Virus record (IMG/VR): IMGVR_UViG_3300047320_000035
Span: 1 to 50,727 of that record
Strand: one strand, 5' to 3'
Length of the DNA: 50,727 nucleotides
From: a virus
Both the position numbers and the translations under genes were made by a program. The notes beneath the pieces are model-generated. The model was not told the DNA's origin. It searched no databases and saw only the letters and a list, made by a program, of their open reading frames with translations. How positions within the stretch are numbered: the stretch's first letter is position 1; each line of letters opens with the position of its first letter. Positions 41,129 through 47,922 of the stretch are shown here, in pieces.

Positions 41129-41368
41129 CTACTCGGGCTGCTTCTCCTCTCGGGCGAGCGCGTCCTCCAGCTCCGCGAGCAGGCTCCCGAGGTCGCCGTG
41201 CGAGTCGTTCCAGGCGTCGTAGCTGTGCTCGTCGTACGCCTCGTAGGAGTTGCCCTCCTTCAGCTCCCCCTCGTCGTCGAGGAATTCCTGGATGCCGGCC
41301 TCGCGCTCGTCGTACGCCTCGCGGTAGCGGGCCAGGATCTCCTGCACGGTCTCGGGCTGCTCACTCAC
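41129..41368 (-). CDS. Acidic hypothetical protein
   Basis: A 79-residue, very acidic, helical protein (EAYDEREAGIQEFLDDEGEL, LAELEDALAREEKQPE). Charge resembles DNA-mimic or adaptor proteins of phage early regions, though no family is evident. GTG start overlaps the upstream stop. The operator motif overlaps its stop codon. Confidence 0.6.
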   Translation of the reverse strand: MSEQPETVQEILARYREAYDEREAGIQEFLDDEGELKEGNSYEAYDEHSYDAWNDSHGDLGSLLAELEDALAREEKQPE

Positions 41369-41577
41369 TGCTCAGTTCCTCTCTCGATGACGCGCGCTCC
41401 GTAGCGGCGGGTGTTGACGTAGGTGAAGACGTTCTGGGTGGCGGCCTTGTCCAGGCTCCGCCAGTCGCCGGCCTCCTTGTGGAGGCGGGTCTGTCGCTTG
41501 TCCAGGAGCTCGATCTCCGTACCGTCTGGCAGTTCGTCGAGCTCGCGGATCTTTCCGATGCGGTTCAACTTACACAC
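41365..41577 (-). CDS. Small hypothetical protein starting in the motif
   Basis: A 70-residue basic protein (LNRIGKIRELDELPDGTEIE, VFTYVNTRRYGARVIER). The GTG at 41577 follows the upstream TGA directly, and its first codons (GTG TGT AAG TTG) are the operator motif itself; TTG 41568 is an alternative. No ribosome-binding site is seen, so translation probably depends on coupling. Confidence 0.55.
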   Translation of the reverse strand: MCKLNRIGKIRELDELPDGTEIELLDKRQTRLHKEAGDWRSLDKAATQNVFTYVNTRRYGARVIERGTEQ

Positions 41578-42168
41578 TCACGCCGCGATGTGCAAGTGGG
41601 GCTCGACCAGGTTGGCGACGCCCTCCAGCTTGTCGTGCAGGTCGACCACCGATCCGTCGTTGATCAGGTGGTGGTCGAAGTCGTAGTCGTCGAGCGACGT
41701 CTCGCTGACGTGGGCTCGGCCGTACTTGTCCTTGGCCGGGCCGACGCCGGGACGGTCCACTCGGATCAGGATGCCGCCGCGGGCACGGATCGCGTCCGCC
41801 TCGTTGGGGAACCGGCAGTCGGTCACCACCAGGGCAGGCGCGTCAGCGTGCTGGTTCAGCAGGGCATCCACCCACACGTTCTGGCCGAGCACGTCGCGGC
41901 CGGCCTCCGTGCCAGCACGCTGGAGCAGGGCCCGCACCTCGGGGTACGTCACCTTCGCGTAGTCCCACCCGGTGCGGTCGATCAGGGTCCGCAGTCGCAG
42001 GTTCCCGGCGCCGTAGTGGCCGGGGATCAGGGGATTCAGGGCGTAGAGGAAGTCCTTCAGCTTGTCGGCGAAGGCCGCCTGCCTCCAGCCCCTGGTGACC
42101 AGCACGTTGGCCGCCTCGTTCTTACCGGACCTCGCGTAACCCGCGAGTCCGATGATCAGATCACTCAC
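41578..42168 (-). CDS. Deoxynucleoside monophosphate kinase
   Basis: A 196-residue P-loop kinase that phosphorylates dNMPs for phage DNA synthesis. Walker A is GLAGYARSGK (residues 7-16); later ALVVTDCRFPNEADAIRARG is the family's nucleotide-binding strand and helix, as in T4 gp1-like kinases. It fits with ThyX, dCMP deaminase and the reductase. GTG start overlaps the upstream gene. Confidence 0.85.
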   Translation of the reverse strand: MSDLIIGLAGYARSGKNEAANVLVTRGWRQAAFADKLKDFLYALNPLIPGHYGAGNLRLRTLIDRTGWDYAKVTYPEVRALLQRAGTEAGRDVLGQNVWVDALLNQHADAPALVVTDCRFPNEADAIRARGGILIRVDRPGVGPAKDKYGRAHVSETSLDDYDFDHHLINDGSVVDLHDKLEGVANLVEPHLHIAA

Positions 42169-42436
42169 TGTCGGTGTCCTTCGGGTAGTCAGGGAAGATC
42201 AGGTCGGCGTAGTCGTCAGCGTCCGGCCCACAGCAGCACGGCTTCCAGTAGGTCTCCCGGATCTCCTCGGCGGCGTCACGCTTGGCGGCGCGCACCAGGT
42301 CTTCGAGCTGGCGCTTGCGCTCCTCGTACTCCTCGCCATACACGCCGCCCAGGATGTTGGCCAGGGCCACCTCGACAGTCGGCGCCCAGCGCAAGCGCCC
42401 GTCCGCGTACTCCCAGCCGTCTTTGTCCCGCGCCAT
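42161..42436 (-). CDS. Hypothetical protein with CCC cluster
   Basis: A 91-residue acidic protein (DKDGWEYADGRLRWAPTVEV) with a YWKPCCCGPDADDYADLIF segment near the C-terminus. ATG start overlaps the upstream stop as TGATG. Three adjacent cysteines may hold a metal. No family known. Confidence 0.55.
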   Translation of the reverse strand: MARDKDGWEYADGRLRWAPTVEVALANILGGVYGEEYEERKRQLEDLVRAAKRDAAEEIRETYWKPCCCGPDADDYADLIFPDYPKDTDSE

Positions 42437-42771
42437 CAGGCGGCCACCGCCTCGAAGTAGAACTCCTGGTTGACCTCGCCGGCACGGACCAGCTCGCCCT
42501 CCAGGTGGGAGAACTCTCGGTCCACGGTCACCGCGGTCGACTGCACGCGGGCCCGGCCCTCGACGAAGGCGATGCCCAGGTCGGTGATGGACCACCTCTG
42601 CTCGGTCTCGCGCTGGGCCAGGCCGAACCAGGCCAGCTTGGCGAACACCGCGTACTCCGGGTTGGTCAGGTCCAGCTCGTCACGCTTCAGGGCCTGGCCT
42701 CCGTGCAGGTACAGCTTGCCCAGGCCGGCGACCTCGGACTTGCCCAGGCGGTAGCGCTTCTCGATGCTCAC
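42436..42771 (-). CDS. Hypothetical protein, possible winged helix
   Basis: A 111-residue protein. LTNPEYAVFAKLAWFGLAQR followed by RWSITDLGIAFVEGRA resembles a winged-helix domain where the ITDLG strand-helix is typical. The remainder is beta-rich. GTG start. It is the first gene downstream of hammerhead B. Confidence 0.5.
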   Translation of the reverse strand: MSIEKRYRLGKSEVAGLGKLYLHGGQALKRDELDLTNPEYAVFAKLAWFGLAQRETEQRWSITDLGIAFVEGRARVQSTAVTVDREFSHLEGELVRAGEVNQEFYFEAVAA

Positions 42772-42788
42772 TGTGTGGTCCTCTCGTC

Positions 42789-42852
42789 ATGGCTGCCATC
42801 GTCAGGAGGTGGGAGCCACCCCACCCCGACCTCCCTTCAGGAGGTTTCGGCA
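42789..42852 (-). ncRNA. Type II hammerhead ribozyme B
   Basis: Helix II UGCC/GGCA; GAAA; helix III ACCUCC/GGAGGU with UGAAG loop; GUC, cut between 42828 and 42827; helix I GGGGUGGG/CCCACCUC, changed at most positions from unit A yet still paired; loop GUGGCU; core CUGACGA (42799-42805) plus an extra U. Loop UGGCU pairs with AGCCA just after helix II. Located between genes at 42868 and 42771. Confidence 0.85.
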
Positions 42853-42867
42853 CACTTGCACACTGGG

Positions 42868-43599
42868 TCAGGCACTCAGGGCCTGACGACGTCCACCCAC
42901 CTGGGTCTGGCCGAGGTTGGCGCGCTCCCCCGCGGCCCGGCCGTCACGCCAGCCGGTGCCGGTCAGTCGGCGACGGGGCGCGGTCTTCAGCTTGGGGTGG
43001 GCCCGCTTGAAGAACTGCTCGACGGCCGCCTCACGCTTCACCAGGACCAGCTCGGCACCCACCGTGCCATGCTCGGCGGACTCACGCACCGCACTCTCCT
43101 CGGCCTGGTCCAGGCGGCGGCGCACCGAGCTGGAGAAGCCGGCCATCCAGCTCTTGCGGTAGGCGGTGGTCGACTCGCCGTACTGGGGGCGGCCCTTGGC
43201 CATGCCGTTCAGGGCCTGGAGCTGGAGCGAGCTGAACAGCATCTCGATGCGGTCGAGCGTGGACTCGTGGGCGTACACCCGCACCTTGCGGTACCGCTTG
43301 CCGGTCGCGTAGTCCGTCAGGCTCCAGTACACGTTCTGTGCACCGAGGGCGTGGGTGATGGAGAACAGCAGGGCCGCGCGGTCCGGGACGTACTTGCCCT
43401 TGATGTCGAAGCTGCGGGAGGTGATGTTGTCCGTCTCCGGGCGGGCCTCGGCCAGCATCGCCTGCTCGACGCCGTACTTGGACATCAGGGCGGCGGCCTT
43501 CGCGAAGTACGCCTCGGCCTCGTCGGGGTGAGCGGCCGGGTCCTCGGCCTTGGCGAGCAGCGCGCGGATCTTCGCGATCTTCGAGTTGGTCTCGGTCAT
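42868..43599 (-). CDS. DUF2786-domain protein
   Basis: A 243-residue protein with the DUF2786 signature at its start: KIRALLAKAEDPAAHPDEAE followed by AYFAKAAALMSKYGVEQ. The middle third (TLDRIEMLFSSLQLQALNGM) is a second conserved-looking domain and the C-terminus is basic (KTAPRRRLTGTGWRDGR). DUF2786 proteins are common in actinophages; function unknown. ATG start. Its 5' leader contains hammerhead C. Confidence 0.75.
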   Translation of the reverse strand: MTETNSKIAKIRALLAKAEDPAAHPDEAEAYFAKAAALMSKYGVEQAMLAEARPETDNITSRSFDIKGKYVPDRAALLFSITHALGAQNVYWSLTDYATGKRYRKVRVYAHESTLDRIEMLFSSLQLQALNGMAKGRPQYGESTTAYRKSWMAGFSSSVRRRLDQAEESAVRESAEHGTVGAELVLVKREAAVEQFFKRAHPKLKTAPRRRLTGTGWRDGRAAGERANLGQTQVGGRRQALSA

Positions 43600-43618
43600 C
43601 TCAGCACCTCATGTCGTC

Positions 43619-43682
43619 ATGGCTTGGCATCGTCAGGGCGTGGGCAGCCATCCCGCGCCGACCTCCTTCCGGAGGTTTCGCC
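43619..43682 (-). ncRNA. Type II hammerhead ribozyme C
   Basis: Helix II GGC/GCC; GAAA; helix III ACCUCC-GGAA-GGAGGU; GUC, cut between 43660 and 43659; helix I GGCGCGGG/CCCACGCC with one C-A mismatch; loop AUGGCUG; core CUGACGA (43630-43636) plus an extra U. Loop AUGGCU pairs with AGCCAU downstream (6 bp). It precedes the DUF2786 gene. Confidence 0.85.
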
Positions 43683-43698
43683 TTGCTTCACTTGCACA

Positions 43699-44133
43699 TC
43701 ACGACGTTTCGCGGAACCCGTCGAAGCAGTAGATGTAGGAGGTGTCGCCGACCTGGGCCCAGCACAGCCGGTGGCCCCAGACGGTGCCGTAGTAGTCGCG
43801 CTTGGCCTTCTTGTTGGCCGCCTCCCACGCCTTGCGCTTGGCCGGGTCGTTGAGCTTCGGGTTCAGGTAGACGACCTTGCCGGTGCGCTCGACGTAGTAC
43901 GAGTAGCCCTTGCCGTTCCCGCGCTTGGCCGCGTCCCAGTAGCAGTCGCGGTCGTCGAAGTCGTCAGCGCACGGTCGCGTCGGGATGTGGAACACGGGGA
44001 TGTACTGCTTCTGCACGATCGGCCGAGTCGGACGGGCCGGGCTGTCGGAGGCCGAGGCCGGCGAGTTCCAGGTCAGGGAGCCGAGCAGGGCCAGGGCCAG
44101 GAAGGTCAGCAGGTGCTTCGCGGTGGTCTTCAT
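43699..44133 (-). CDS. Secreted early protein
   Basis: A 144-residue protein with a clear signal peptide: KTTAKHLLTFLALALLGSLT and cleavage probably after ASA (residue 28). The mature part is basic with four cysteines (C55, C64, C124, C136), suggesting two disulfides outside the membrane. An exported phage protein expressed early or in lysogeny may alter the cell surface or exclude other phages; this is inference. ATG start with GAGGAGA upstream. It overlaps the gene ending at 43964. Confidence 0.7.
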   Translation of the reverse strand: MKTTAKHLLTFLALALLGSLTWNSPASASDSPARPTRPIVQKQYIPVFHIPTRPCADDFDDRDCYWDAAKRGNGKGYSYYVERTGKVVYLNPKLNDPAKRKAWEAANKKAKRDYYGTVWGHRLCWAQVGDTSYIYCFDGFRETS

Positions 44134-44398
44134 TGGTGGTCTCCTCGTCGTCGAACCAGGGCGGGCCCTGGTGGTTGGGGTCGTGGGGTGCGTAGATGTA
44201 GGACTTCAAGATGGGGGTCTCGCCGGGCGGCGCCTGGCGGTAGATCCACGCCTGCCGGTAGACGTCGGCCAGCAGGGCGACTCCCCACTTGACCATCTGG
44301 CTGTAGCTCAGACCGGCGATGCGCAGGGTCCTGATGTGGCGGACCAGCTCGGGGTCGACCCGTGCACTCAACTGGCGGGGGAAGCGGGGCAGACTCAC
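43964..44398 (-). CDS. Ribbon-helix-helix-like protein with run-on C-terminus
   Basis: A 144-residue frame. RQLSARVDPELVRHIRTLRI followed by LSYSQMVKWGVALLADVYRQ resembles a ribbon-helix-helix DNA-binding fold. The last 56 residues overlap the secreted-protein gene in another frame and are Pro/Ala-rich, so the biological C-terminus may simply be a run-on. GTG start overlaps the preceding stop. Confidence 0.55.
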   Translation of the reverse strand: MSLPRFPRQLSARVDPELVRHIRTLRIAGLSYSQMVKWGVALLADVYRQAWIYRQAPPGETPILKSYIYAPHDPNHQGPPWFDDEETTNEDHREAPADLPGPGPARLPDLELAGLGLRQPGPSDSADRAEAVHPRVPHPDATVR

Positions 44399-44628
44399 GC
44401 GGCGGCCAACTCCTCCAGCATCTCGGTACCCCAGTCGGTGACGTCGCCGTCCCTGGTCAGGTAGCCCGCGTGGATCAGCTCGTTGGCCGTGCGGCCGTAG
44501 GAACCCTGGAGGGTCCAGGCCATGCCGCTCTTGACGAGCAGGCCGAACAGGTCCAGCGTCTCGCTCGCGCTGAGCTCGCCCTGCTCGAAGCTGATGAGGT
44601 CGATCGCGATGTCCTTCATGCGTCCCAT
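44395..44628 (-). CDS. Small protein, DUF7417-like
   Basis: A 77-residue protein with GELSASETLDLFGLLVKSGM followed by AWTLQGSYGRTANELIHAGY, a pattern I associate with the DUF7417 family widespread in actinophage early regions (from memory). ATG start. Its stop overlaps the ribbon-helix-helix-like gene. Function unknown. Confidence 0.6.
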   Translation of the reverse strand: MGRMKDIAIDLISFEQGELSASETLDLFGLLVKSGMAWTLQGSYGRTANELIHAGYLTRDGDVTDWGTEMLEELAAA

Positions 44629-44631
44629 CGG

Positions 44632-45045
44632 TCAGCCCTTCTGGATCTCGGTGAGCAGGGCGGAGACCAGGCGGAAGGCGATCGTGAAGAGCGCCAGCTC
44701 GGCCCATCCTGCGAGGGTGTCGTTGTTGGGGGTGCCGTCCTTGCGGAGCTGCTCCAGCTCGCGGTATCCCCCGAGCTCGACGAACTCGCGCCACATCAGG
44801 TCCGGGTCGGAGTTCGGCGCGTTGTCGGCCACCGAGTCCTGGATGGACTCGCGGTGCTCCTCGGCCGCCTCGGCGAGGGTGATCTCGTACGCCTTCGCGC
44901 GGAGCTGGACGGCGTAGATCGTCTCGCGGGTGACCTTGTCGAGGAGCGCCGCTCCGTCTCCGTTCGGGTCGTCCGGGGCGTGCGCCCCAGCGAGCGTCGC
45001 CAGGTGGTACGAGTTGTACTTCCGGATGCCGTCGATCGTGGTCAT
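44632..45045 (-). CDS. Hypothetical protein
   Basis: A 137-residue protein with a charged helical middle (YEITLAEAAEEHRESIQDSV) and a hydrophobic C-terminal helix (WAELALFTIAFRLVSALLTE) that could touch a membrane. ATG start after GAAGGTGT. It is the first gene after hammerhead D and an upstream promoter. Confidence 0.6.
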   Translation of the reverse strand: MTTIDGIRKYNSYHLATLAGAHAPDDPNGDGAALLDKVTRETIYAVQLRAKAYEITLAEAAEEHRESIQDSVADNAPNSDPDLMWREFVELGGYRELEQLRKDGTPNNDTLAGWAELALFTIAFRLVSALLTEIQKG

Positions 45046-45063
45046 GTGCTACACCTTCACATC

Positions 45064-45122
45064 GGGTGTCATCGTCAGGACCGGGAACCCCTCCCGGCCG
45101 ACCCCCTTCCGGGGGTTTCGAC
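45064..45122 (-). ncRNA. Type II hammerhead ribozyme D
   Basis: Helix II GUC/GAC; GAAA; helix III ACCCCC-GGAA-GGGGGU; GUC, cut between 45100 and 45099; helix I GGCCGGGA/UCCCGGUC; loop GGGGU; core CUGACGA (45072-45078) plus an extra U. Loop GGGU pairs with ACCC at 45064-45067, while most other units use UGGC/GCCA, so both sides of the pseudoknot changed together. Only this unit has U-A as the middle pair of helix II. Confidence 0.85.
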
Positions 45123-45134
45123 TTCATGTGAGTC

Positions 45135-45163
45135 ACAGTATCACATCGGTCACACTTGCACAA
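45135..45163 (-). promoter_or_regulatory. Leftward promoter overlapped by operator motif
   Basis: On the minus strand: TTGTGC (45158-45163) as -35, 17-base spacer ending TGTGA, TACTGT (45135-45140). The motif GTGCAAGTG (45153-45161) covers the -35. Transcription would begin just before hammerhead D and the gene starting at 45045. Confidence 0.6.
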
Positions 45164-45167
45164 TCAG

Positions 45168-45575
45168 TCAGCCGTAGCGGACCTCGTCGAAGCAGGCGAT
45201 CTGGATGATGGCGTCCGCGGCGTCGGCGTCGATGTGCCCGGCCTCGATACCCTCGTCGGTCCTGTCGCGCCAGGCGTCCAGGATGTAGCCGTGGATCTCC
45301 CCGTTCACGTACTCCTGGCCGGGGTCGAGCAGCTTGGCGAAGGCCCGGCGGATGTCGTCCTTGCTCAGGTAGTTGACCGAGTCGACCTCCCGCCCACCAA
45401 AGGGGAAGTCGTCGACACCTTCGACGATGGTGTACTCCTTGTCGGTCGGCTTCCCCGCGAACTCCTCCTCGGTGGGCTGCGTGGCCCAGTACGTGATGCC
45501 TCCGTACGACGCGGTGTCGACGATGTCCTGGACGTTCTGGTCGGTGATCCGGTTCAGGATGGACTGCACGATCAC
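45168..45575 (-). CDS. Hypothetical protein
   Basis: A 135-residue acidic protein (QDIVDTASYGGITYWATQPT, YNGEIHGYILDAWRD-like centre, DADAADAIIQIACFDEVRYG). The GITYWA and DAD/DAIIQ pattern is frequent in actinophage early proteins of unknown function. GTG start with AGGAGACAG upstream. Confidence 0.6.
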   Translation of the reverse strand: MIVQSILNRITDQNVQDIVDTASYGGITYWATQPTEEEFAGKPTDKEYTIVEGVDDFPFGGREVDSVNYLSKDDIRRAFAKLLDPGQEYVNGEIHGYILDAWRDRTDEGIEAGHIDADAADAIIQIACFDEVRYG

Positions 45576-45600
45576 GGGACTGTCTCCTCGGGTGTGAGTG

Positions 45601-45741
45601 TCAGGCGTTGGCGGTGATACGGAGGACGGCCGGGGCCTCGTACTTCTTCTGGCGGATCTCCCGACGAGCCAGGGTGGTCGCCTTGTCCTTGCGGCGGGAG
45701 TCACGAACGTTGCTGTCGAGGTCGCGGAACTTGGGGGTCAC
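45601..45741 (-). CDS. Small basic protein
   Basis: A 46-residue, strongly basic frame (MTPKFRDLDSNVRDSRRKDK, LARREIRQKKYEAPAVLRIT). GTG start with AGAGGAGACAG upstream, the same leader type as its neighbours, and located directly downstream of hammerhead E. It could bind nucleic acid. Easily overlooked by length. Confidence 0.6.
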   Translation of the reverse strand: MTPKFRDLDSNVRDSRRKDKATTLARREIRQKKYEAPAVLRITANA

Positions 45742-45759
45742 TGTCTGTCTCCTCTGCGT

Positions 45760-45822
45760 ATGGCCTGGCTCATCAGGGCGGGGGCTGCCATCCCTCGCCG
45801 ACCCCCCGAAGGGGGTTTCGCC
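45760..45822 (-). ncRNA. Type II hammerhead ribozyme E
   Basis: Helix II GGC/GCC with G10.1 directly after the core (no extra U); GAAA; helix III ACCCCC-UUCG-GGGGGU, a UUCG tetraloop instead of GNRA; GUC, cut between 45800 and 45799; helix I GGCGAGGG/CCCCCGCC with one A-C mismatch; loop AUGGCAG; core CUGAUGA (45770-45776). Loop AUGGC pairs with GCCAU at 45760-45764. Confidence 0.85.
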
Positions 45823-46038
45823 TCAGTGCTTCAGTACCTCCTCGATCTCCCTGGTCAGGCCCTCGAAGCCGTCGTCGTCGCCGATCTCGGCGAGCTGGTC
45901 GTCCAGGTCTTCCCAGAGTTCGTCCTCGTCGAGCTCGGCCAGCTCCTCGACCGTCACGCCCTTGAGCTCGGCGAACTCCTCGTCTGTCAACTCCCGCTCG
46001 TGGGTGCTCACTTCGGTCCAGCGCAGGGTGTACGTCAC
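45823..46038 (-). CDS. Acidic hypothetical protein
   Basis: A 71-residue protein with a short beta start (MTYTLRWTEVSTHERELTDE) and a very acidic helical remainder (ELAELDEDELWEDLDDQLAE). It could be a DNA mimic or adaptor. GTG start after GAGGAGAC. Directly followed by hammerhead E. Confidence 0.55.
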   Translation of the reverse strand: MTYTLRWTEVSTHERELTDEEFAELKGVTVEELAELDEDELWEDLDDQLAEIGDDDGFEGLTREIEEVLKH

Positions 46039-46048
46039 GGGTGTCTCC

Positions 46049-46264
46049 TCACAGGCCGATCAGCTTGGACAGTTCGTCGATGGTCGGGACGGGCTGCAAC
46101 TCCCAGGGGAGGGCGGCCAGCAGGCCCTCGACCTGGTCGGCCAGCTCGCACAGCGTGTGCCACTCGGGGGTGCCGGGGTCCTGGTCCTCGCGCCACGCCT
46201 GCACCTCTGCGACCAGGTCACGCAGGCTGGTGGTGCGCTGCCGGATGTCCTTGCCGTTACTCAC
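46049..46264 (-). CDS. Hypothetical protein
   Basis: A 71-residue helical protein (TTSLRDLVAEVQAWREDQDP, WHTLCELADQVEGLLAALPW). GTG start overlaps the upstream stop. No family recognised. Confidence 0.55.
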   Translation of the reverse strand: MSNGKDIRQRTTSLRDLVAEVQAWREDQDPGTPEWHTLCELADQVEGLLAALPWELQPVPTIDELSKLIGL

Positions 46265-46608
46265 GCCGCCAGCCCCTCGACGTACTCGACCAGCTCGGCC
46301 TCGGTGAGCACGCGGCCCTCGTCCTCGGGGTCGCTCTCGTCGTACGTGAAGTGCAGGTCGTCGTCCTGGTCGCCGTGGGCGTGGCCAAGCAGCCAGCTCA
46401 CCGCGTCGTCCTTGTGTCCGGCCAGGGCCAGGGCGCGGGCGACCGCGTCCGCCTCCGAGCAGGTGAAGGCCGAACCGGTGTCGAAGGCGGCACCCCCGAG
46501 CGCGCTCGCCAGCTCAGCCAGGGCGTCGTTCAGGGCGTCGTGCTGGACCACCAGCGTCGGGGCCGGGGGCGTGGTCTTGCTCTTGCGGAACTTGCGGAAC
46601 AGGTTCAT
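46261..46608 (-). CDS. Hypothetical protein
   Basis: A 115-residue protein with a basic N-terminus (MNLFRKFRKSKTTPPAP), an Ala-rich helical middle (LNDALAELASALGGAAFDTG) and an acidic C-terminus. ATG start with GAAGGTGTAG upstream, the same leader as the gene at 45045. It follows hammerhead F. Function unknown. Confidence 0.6.
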   Translation of the reverse strand: MNLFRKFRKSKTTPPAPTLVVQHDALNDALAELASALGGAAFDTGSAFTCSEADAVARALALAGHKDDAVSWLLGHAHGDQDDDLHFTYDESDPEDEGRVLTEAELVEYVEGLAA

Positions 46609-46627
46609 CTGCTACACCTTCACACTG

Positions 46628-46689
46628 TGGCCTGCCATCATCAGGGCGTGGGCTGCCATCCCGCGCCAACCCCCGAGGGGGTTTCGGCT
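46628..46689 (-). ncRNA. Type II hammerhead ribozyme F
   Basis: Helix II GCC/GGC; GAAA; helix III ACCCC-CUCG-GGGGU; cleavage triplet GUU (H17 is U), cut between 46668 and 46667; helix I GGCGCGGG/CCCACGCC with one C-A mismatch; loop AUGGCAG; core CUGAUGA (46638-46644) plus an extra U. Loop UGGC pairs with GCCA at 46628-46631. It lies between genes at 46714 and 46608. Confidence 0.85.
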
Positions 46690-46713
46690 TGTCGTGTTGC
46701 GACACTTGCACAC

Positions 46714-47331
46714 TCAGACCTGCTTGTTGAACTCGGTTCCCCTCGTGGACGTCCCGACCAGGCGGTCACGCCACACCACCCAGGTCACCGACTGCACCAC
46801 CATGGGCAGTTCACCCAGCCGCTGGGCTGCCTCACGGAAGCAGTGGGCGATCAGGGCGTACCTGCCCTTGGCTCCGAGCCCGCGGTCCCGTGCCCCGTAC
46901 TCCTCGCCGACCGCGATGTCGTGGGCGTGCCGGTCGATGCACACCGCGTCCGCATCCGAGGGGTCGAGGATGCAGCGGTAGAAGTGGCCGGTCTTGCGGT
47001 CCATGGGCAGCACCTCCGCCGGGTCGGCACCAGCCAGGATCTTGGCTGCCTTGGCCAGCGCGTCGCCCAGGTGACCGGACGGCTTGCCCGTCTCGTACGC
47101 GCTCTTCGCGAGCTCGACGTTCAGGGGCCAGGCGGTCTGCGGGGACAGCGCGGCCAGCAGGCCGGCGCCTACGCGGACGTTGCCCTCGGTCATCATGTCG
47201 GCCACCTCGTGTGCCGTGCGGTACCACTGACGGCCGCGCATCTCCTGCCCACTGTCCGCCGCCTGCCACACGTCCAGGATGTTCTGGACGTACCGCTCGC
47301 GGGTCTTCGCGTCCGCCTTGATGTCGATCAT
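46714..47331 (-). CDS. Hypothetical protein, DUF7178-like
   Basis: A 205-residue protein. GLLAALSPQTAWPLNVELAK, KTGHFYRCILDPSDADAVCI and DRHAHDIAVGEEYG form a conserved-looking set that I associate with DUF7178 proteins of actinophages. The LSP..W..N and DRHA order recalls helix-hairpin-helix DNA glycosylases, but that is speculation. ATG start with GAGAGGCACC upstream. It follows hammerhead G. Confidence 0.55.
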   Translation of the reverse strand: MIDIKADAKTRERYVQNILDVWQAADSGQEMRGRQWYRTAHEVADMMTEGNVRVGAGLLAALSPQTAWPLNVELAKSAYETGKPSGHLGDALAKAAKILAGADPAEVLPMDRKTGHFYRCILDPSDADAVCIDRHAHDIAVGEEYGARDRGLGAKGRYALIAHCFREAAQRLGELPMVVQSVTWVVWRDRLVGTSTRGTEFNKQV

Positions 47332-47344
47332 GGTGCCTCTCCCC

Positions 47345-47425
47345 TGGCTGCATCATCAGGACCAGGCAGCCGCGCCTGGCCGACCAAGGGGGGCGAGTAG
47401 GGACTCACCTTCCCTCGGTTTCGCA
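47345..47425 (-). ncRNA. Type II hammerhead ribozyme G, extended helix III
   Basis: Helix II UGC/GCA; GAAA; helix III much longer: ACCGAGGG/CCCUUGGU (8 bp with one G-U), topped after a small bulge by GGUGAG/CUCGCC with UCCCUA loop; GUC, cut between 47382 and 47381; helix I GGCCAGGC/GCCUGGUC; loop GCGGCU; core CUGAUGA (47353-47359) plus an extra U. Loop GGCU pairs with AGCC downstream. Confidence 0.82.
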
Positions 47426-47485
47426 TGGAGGTCACACCGCCCCGACCGGACCCAAGCCGGCCGAGCGCGAGGTGTGGAGTGTGGA

Positions 47486-47587
47486 TCAGGCCCAGGCCAG
47501 CTCCCTGTAGAACCGGAACTCCTGGTCACTGCCCTCCCGGCGACGCCGGGCATCGAGCAAGACCTGATCTCCCCCAGTGATCTTCAT
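47486..47587 (-). CDS. Very small protein between two ribozymes
   Basis: A 33-residue frame MKITGGDQVLLDARRRREGS ending FRFYRELAWA. ATG start with GAGAGGACAAC upstream, matching the leaders of neighbours. It is the only coding sequence between hammerheads H and G, so it would lie alone on its processed RNA. The gap 47426-47485 shows nothing else. Confidence 0.55.
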   Translation of the reverse strand: MKITGGDQVLLDARRRREGSDQEFRFYRELAWA

Positions 47588-47629
47588 GTTGTCCTCTCGG
47601 ACTCTTGAGTTGTTGTTGTCCGACTCGCC

Positions 47630-47688
47630 TGGCTGGCTCATCAGGGACCGGGGACCACCCGGTCCGACCGGCTCTCGCCGGTTTCGCC
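47630..47688 (-). ncRNA. Type II hammerhead ribozyme H
   Basis: Helix II GGC/GCC, no extra U; GAAA; helix III ACCGGC-GAGA-GCCGGU with a GNRA loop; GUC, cut between 47666 and 47665; helix I GGACCGGG/CCCGGUCC, perfect 8 bp; loop UGGUC; core CUGAUGA (47638-47644). Loop UGGU pairs with GCCA downstream with one G-U. It is the cleanest single example of the family. Confidence 0.88.
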
Positions 47689-47689
47689 T

Positions 47690-47908
47690 TCAGTCCTTCC
47701 AGCCGTCCCACTTGTGGACGGCGACCGTGGTACCGGCCAGCCACACGGTCAGGGAGACCTCACCGTTGCCCCACTCCACCCGGCTGAACTCGTACTCCCT
47801 GGAGCCGATCTGGCGGTTGTGGTGGTGCACTCGGTCGCCCTTGTAGCGGGCCGAGCTGCGCATCCTGTACTCGTCGACGTCCGTACGCGGACCCATGGTG
47901 AAGCTCAT
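47690..47908 (-). CDS. Hypothetical protein
   Basis: A 72-residue basic, beta-rich protein (YRMRSSARYKGDRVHHHNRQ, EVSLTVWLAGTTVAVHKWDG). ATG start with AGAGAGGAAC upstream. The stop abuts hammerhead H. No family recognised. Confidence 0.55.
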   Translation of the reverse strand: MSFTMGPRTDVDEYRMRSSARYKGDRVHHHNRQIGSREYEFSRVEWGNGEVSLTVWLAGTTVAVHKWDGWKD

Positions 47909-47922
47909 GATCAGTTCCTCTC

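Noticed and set aside
41479-44292. A 937-codon plus-strand frame across the leftward operon
   Set aside because: It runs through several minus-strand genes and hammerhead units and shows the composition of a shadow frame.
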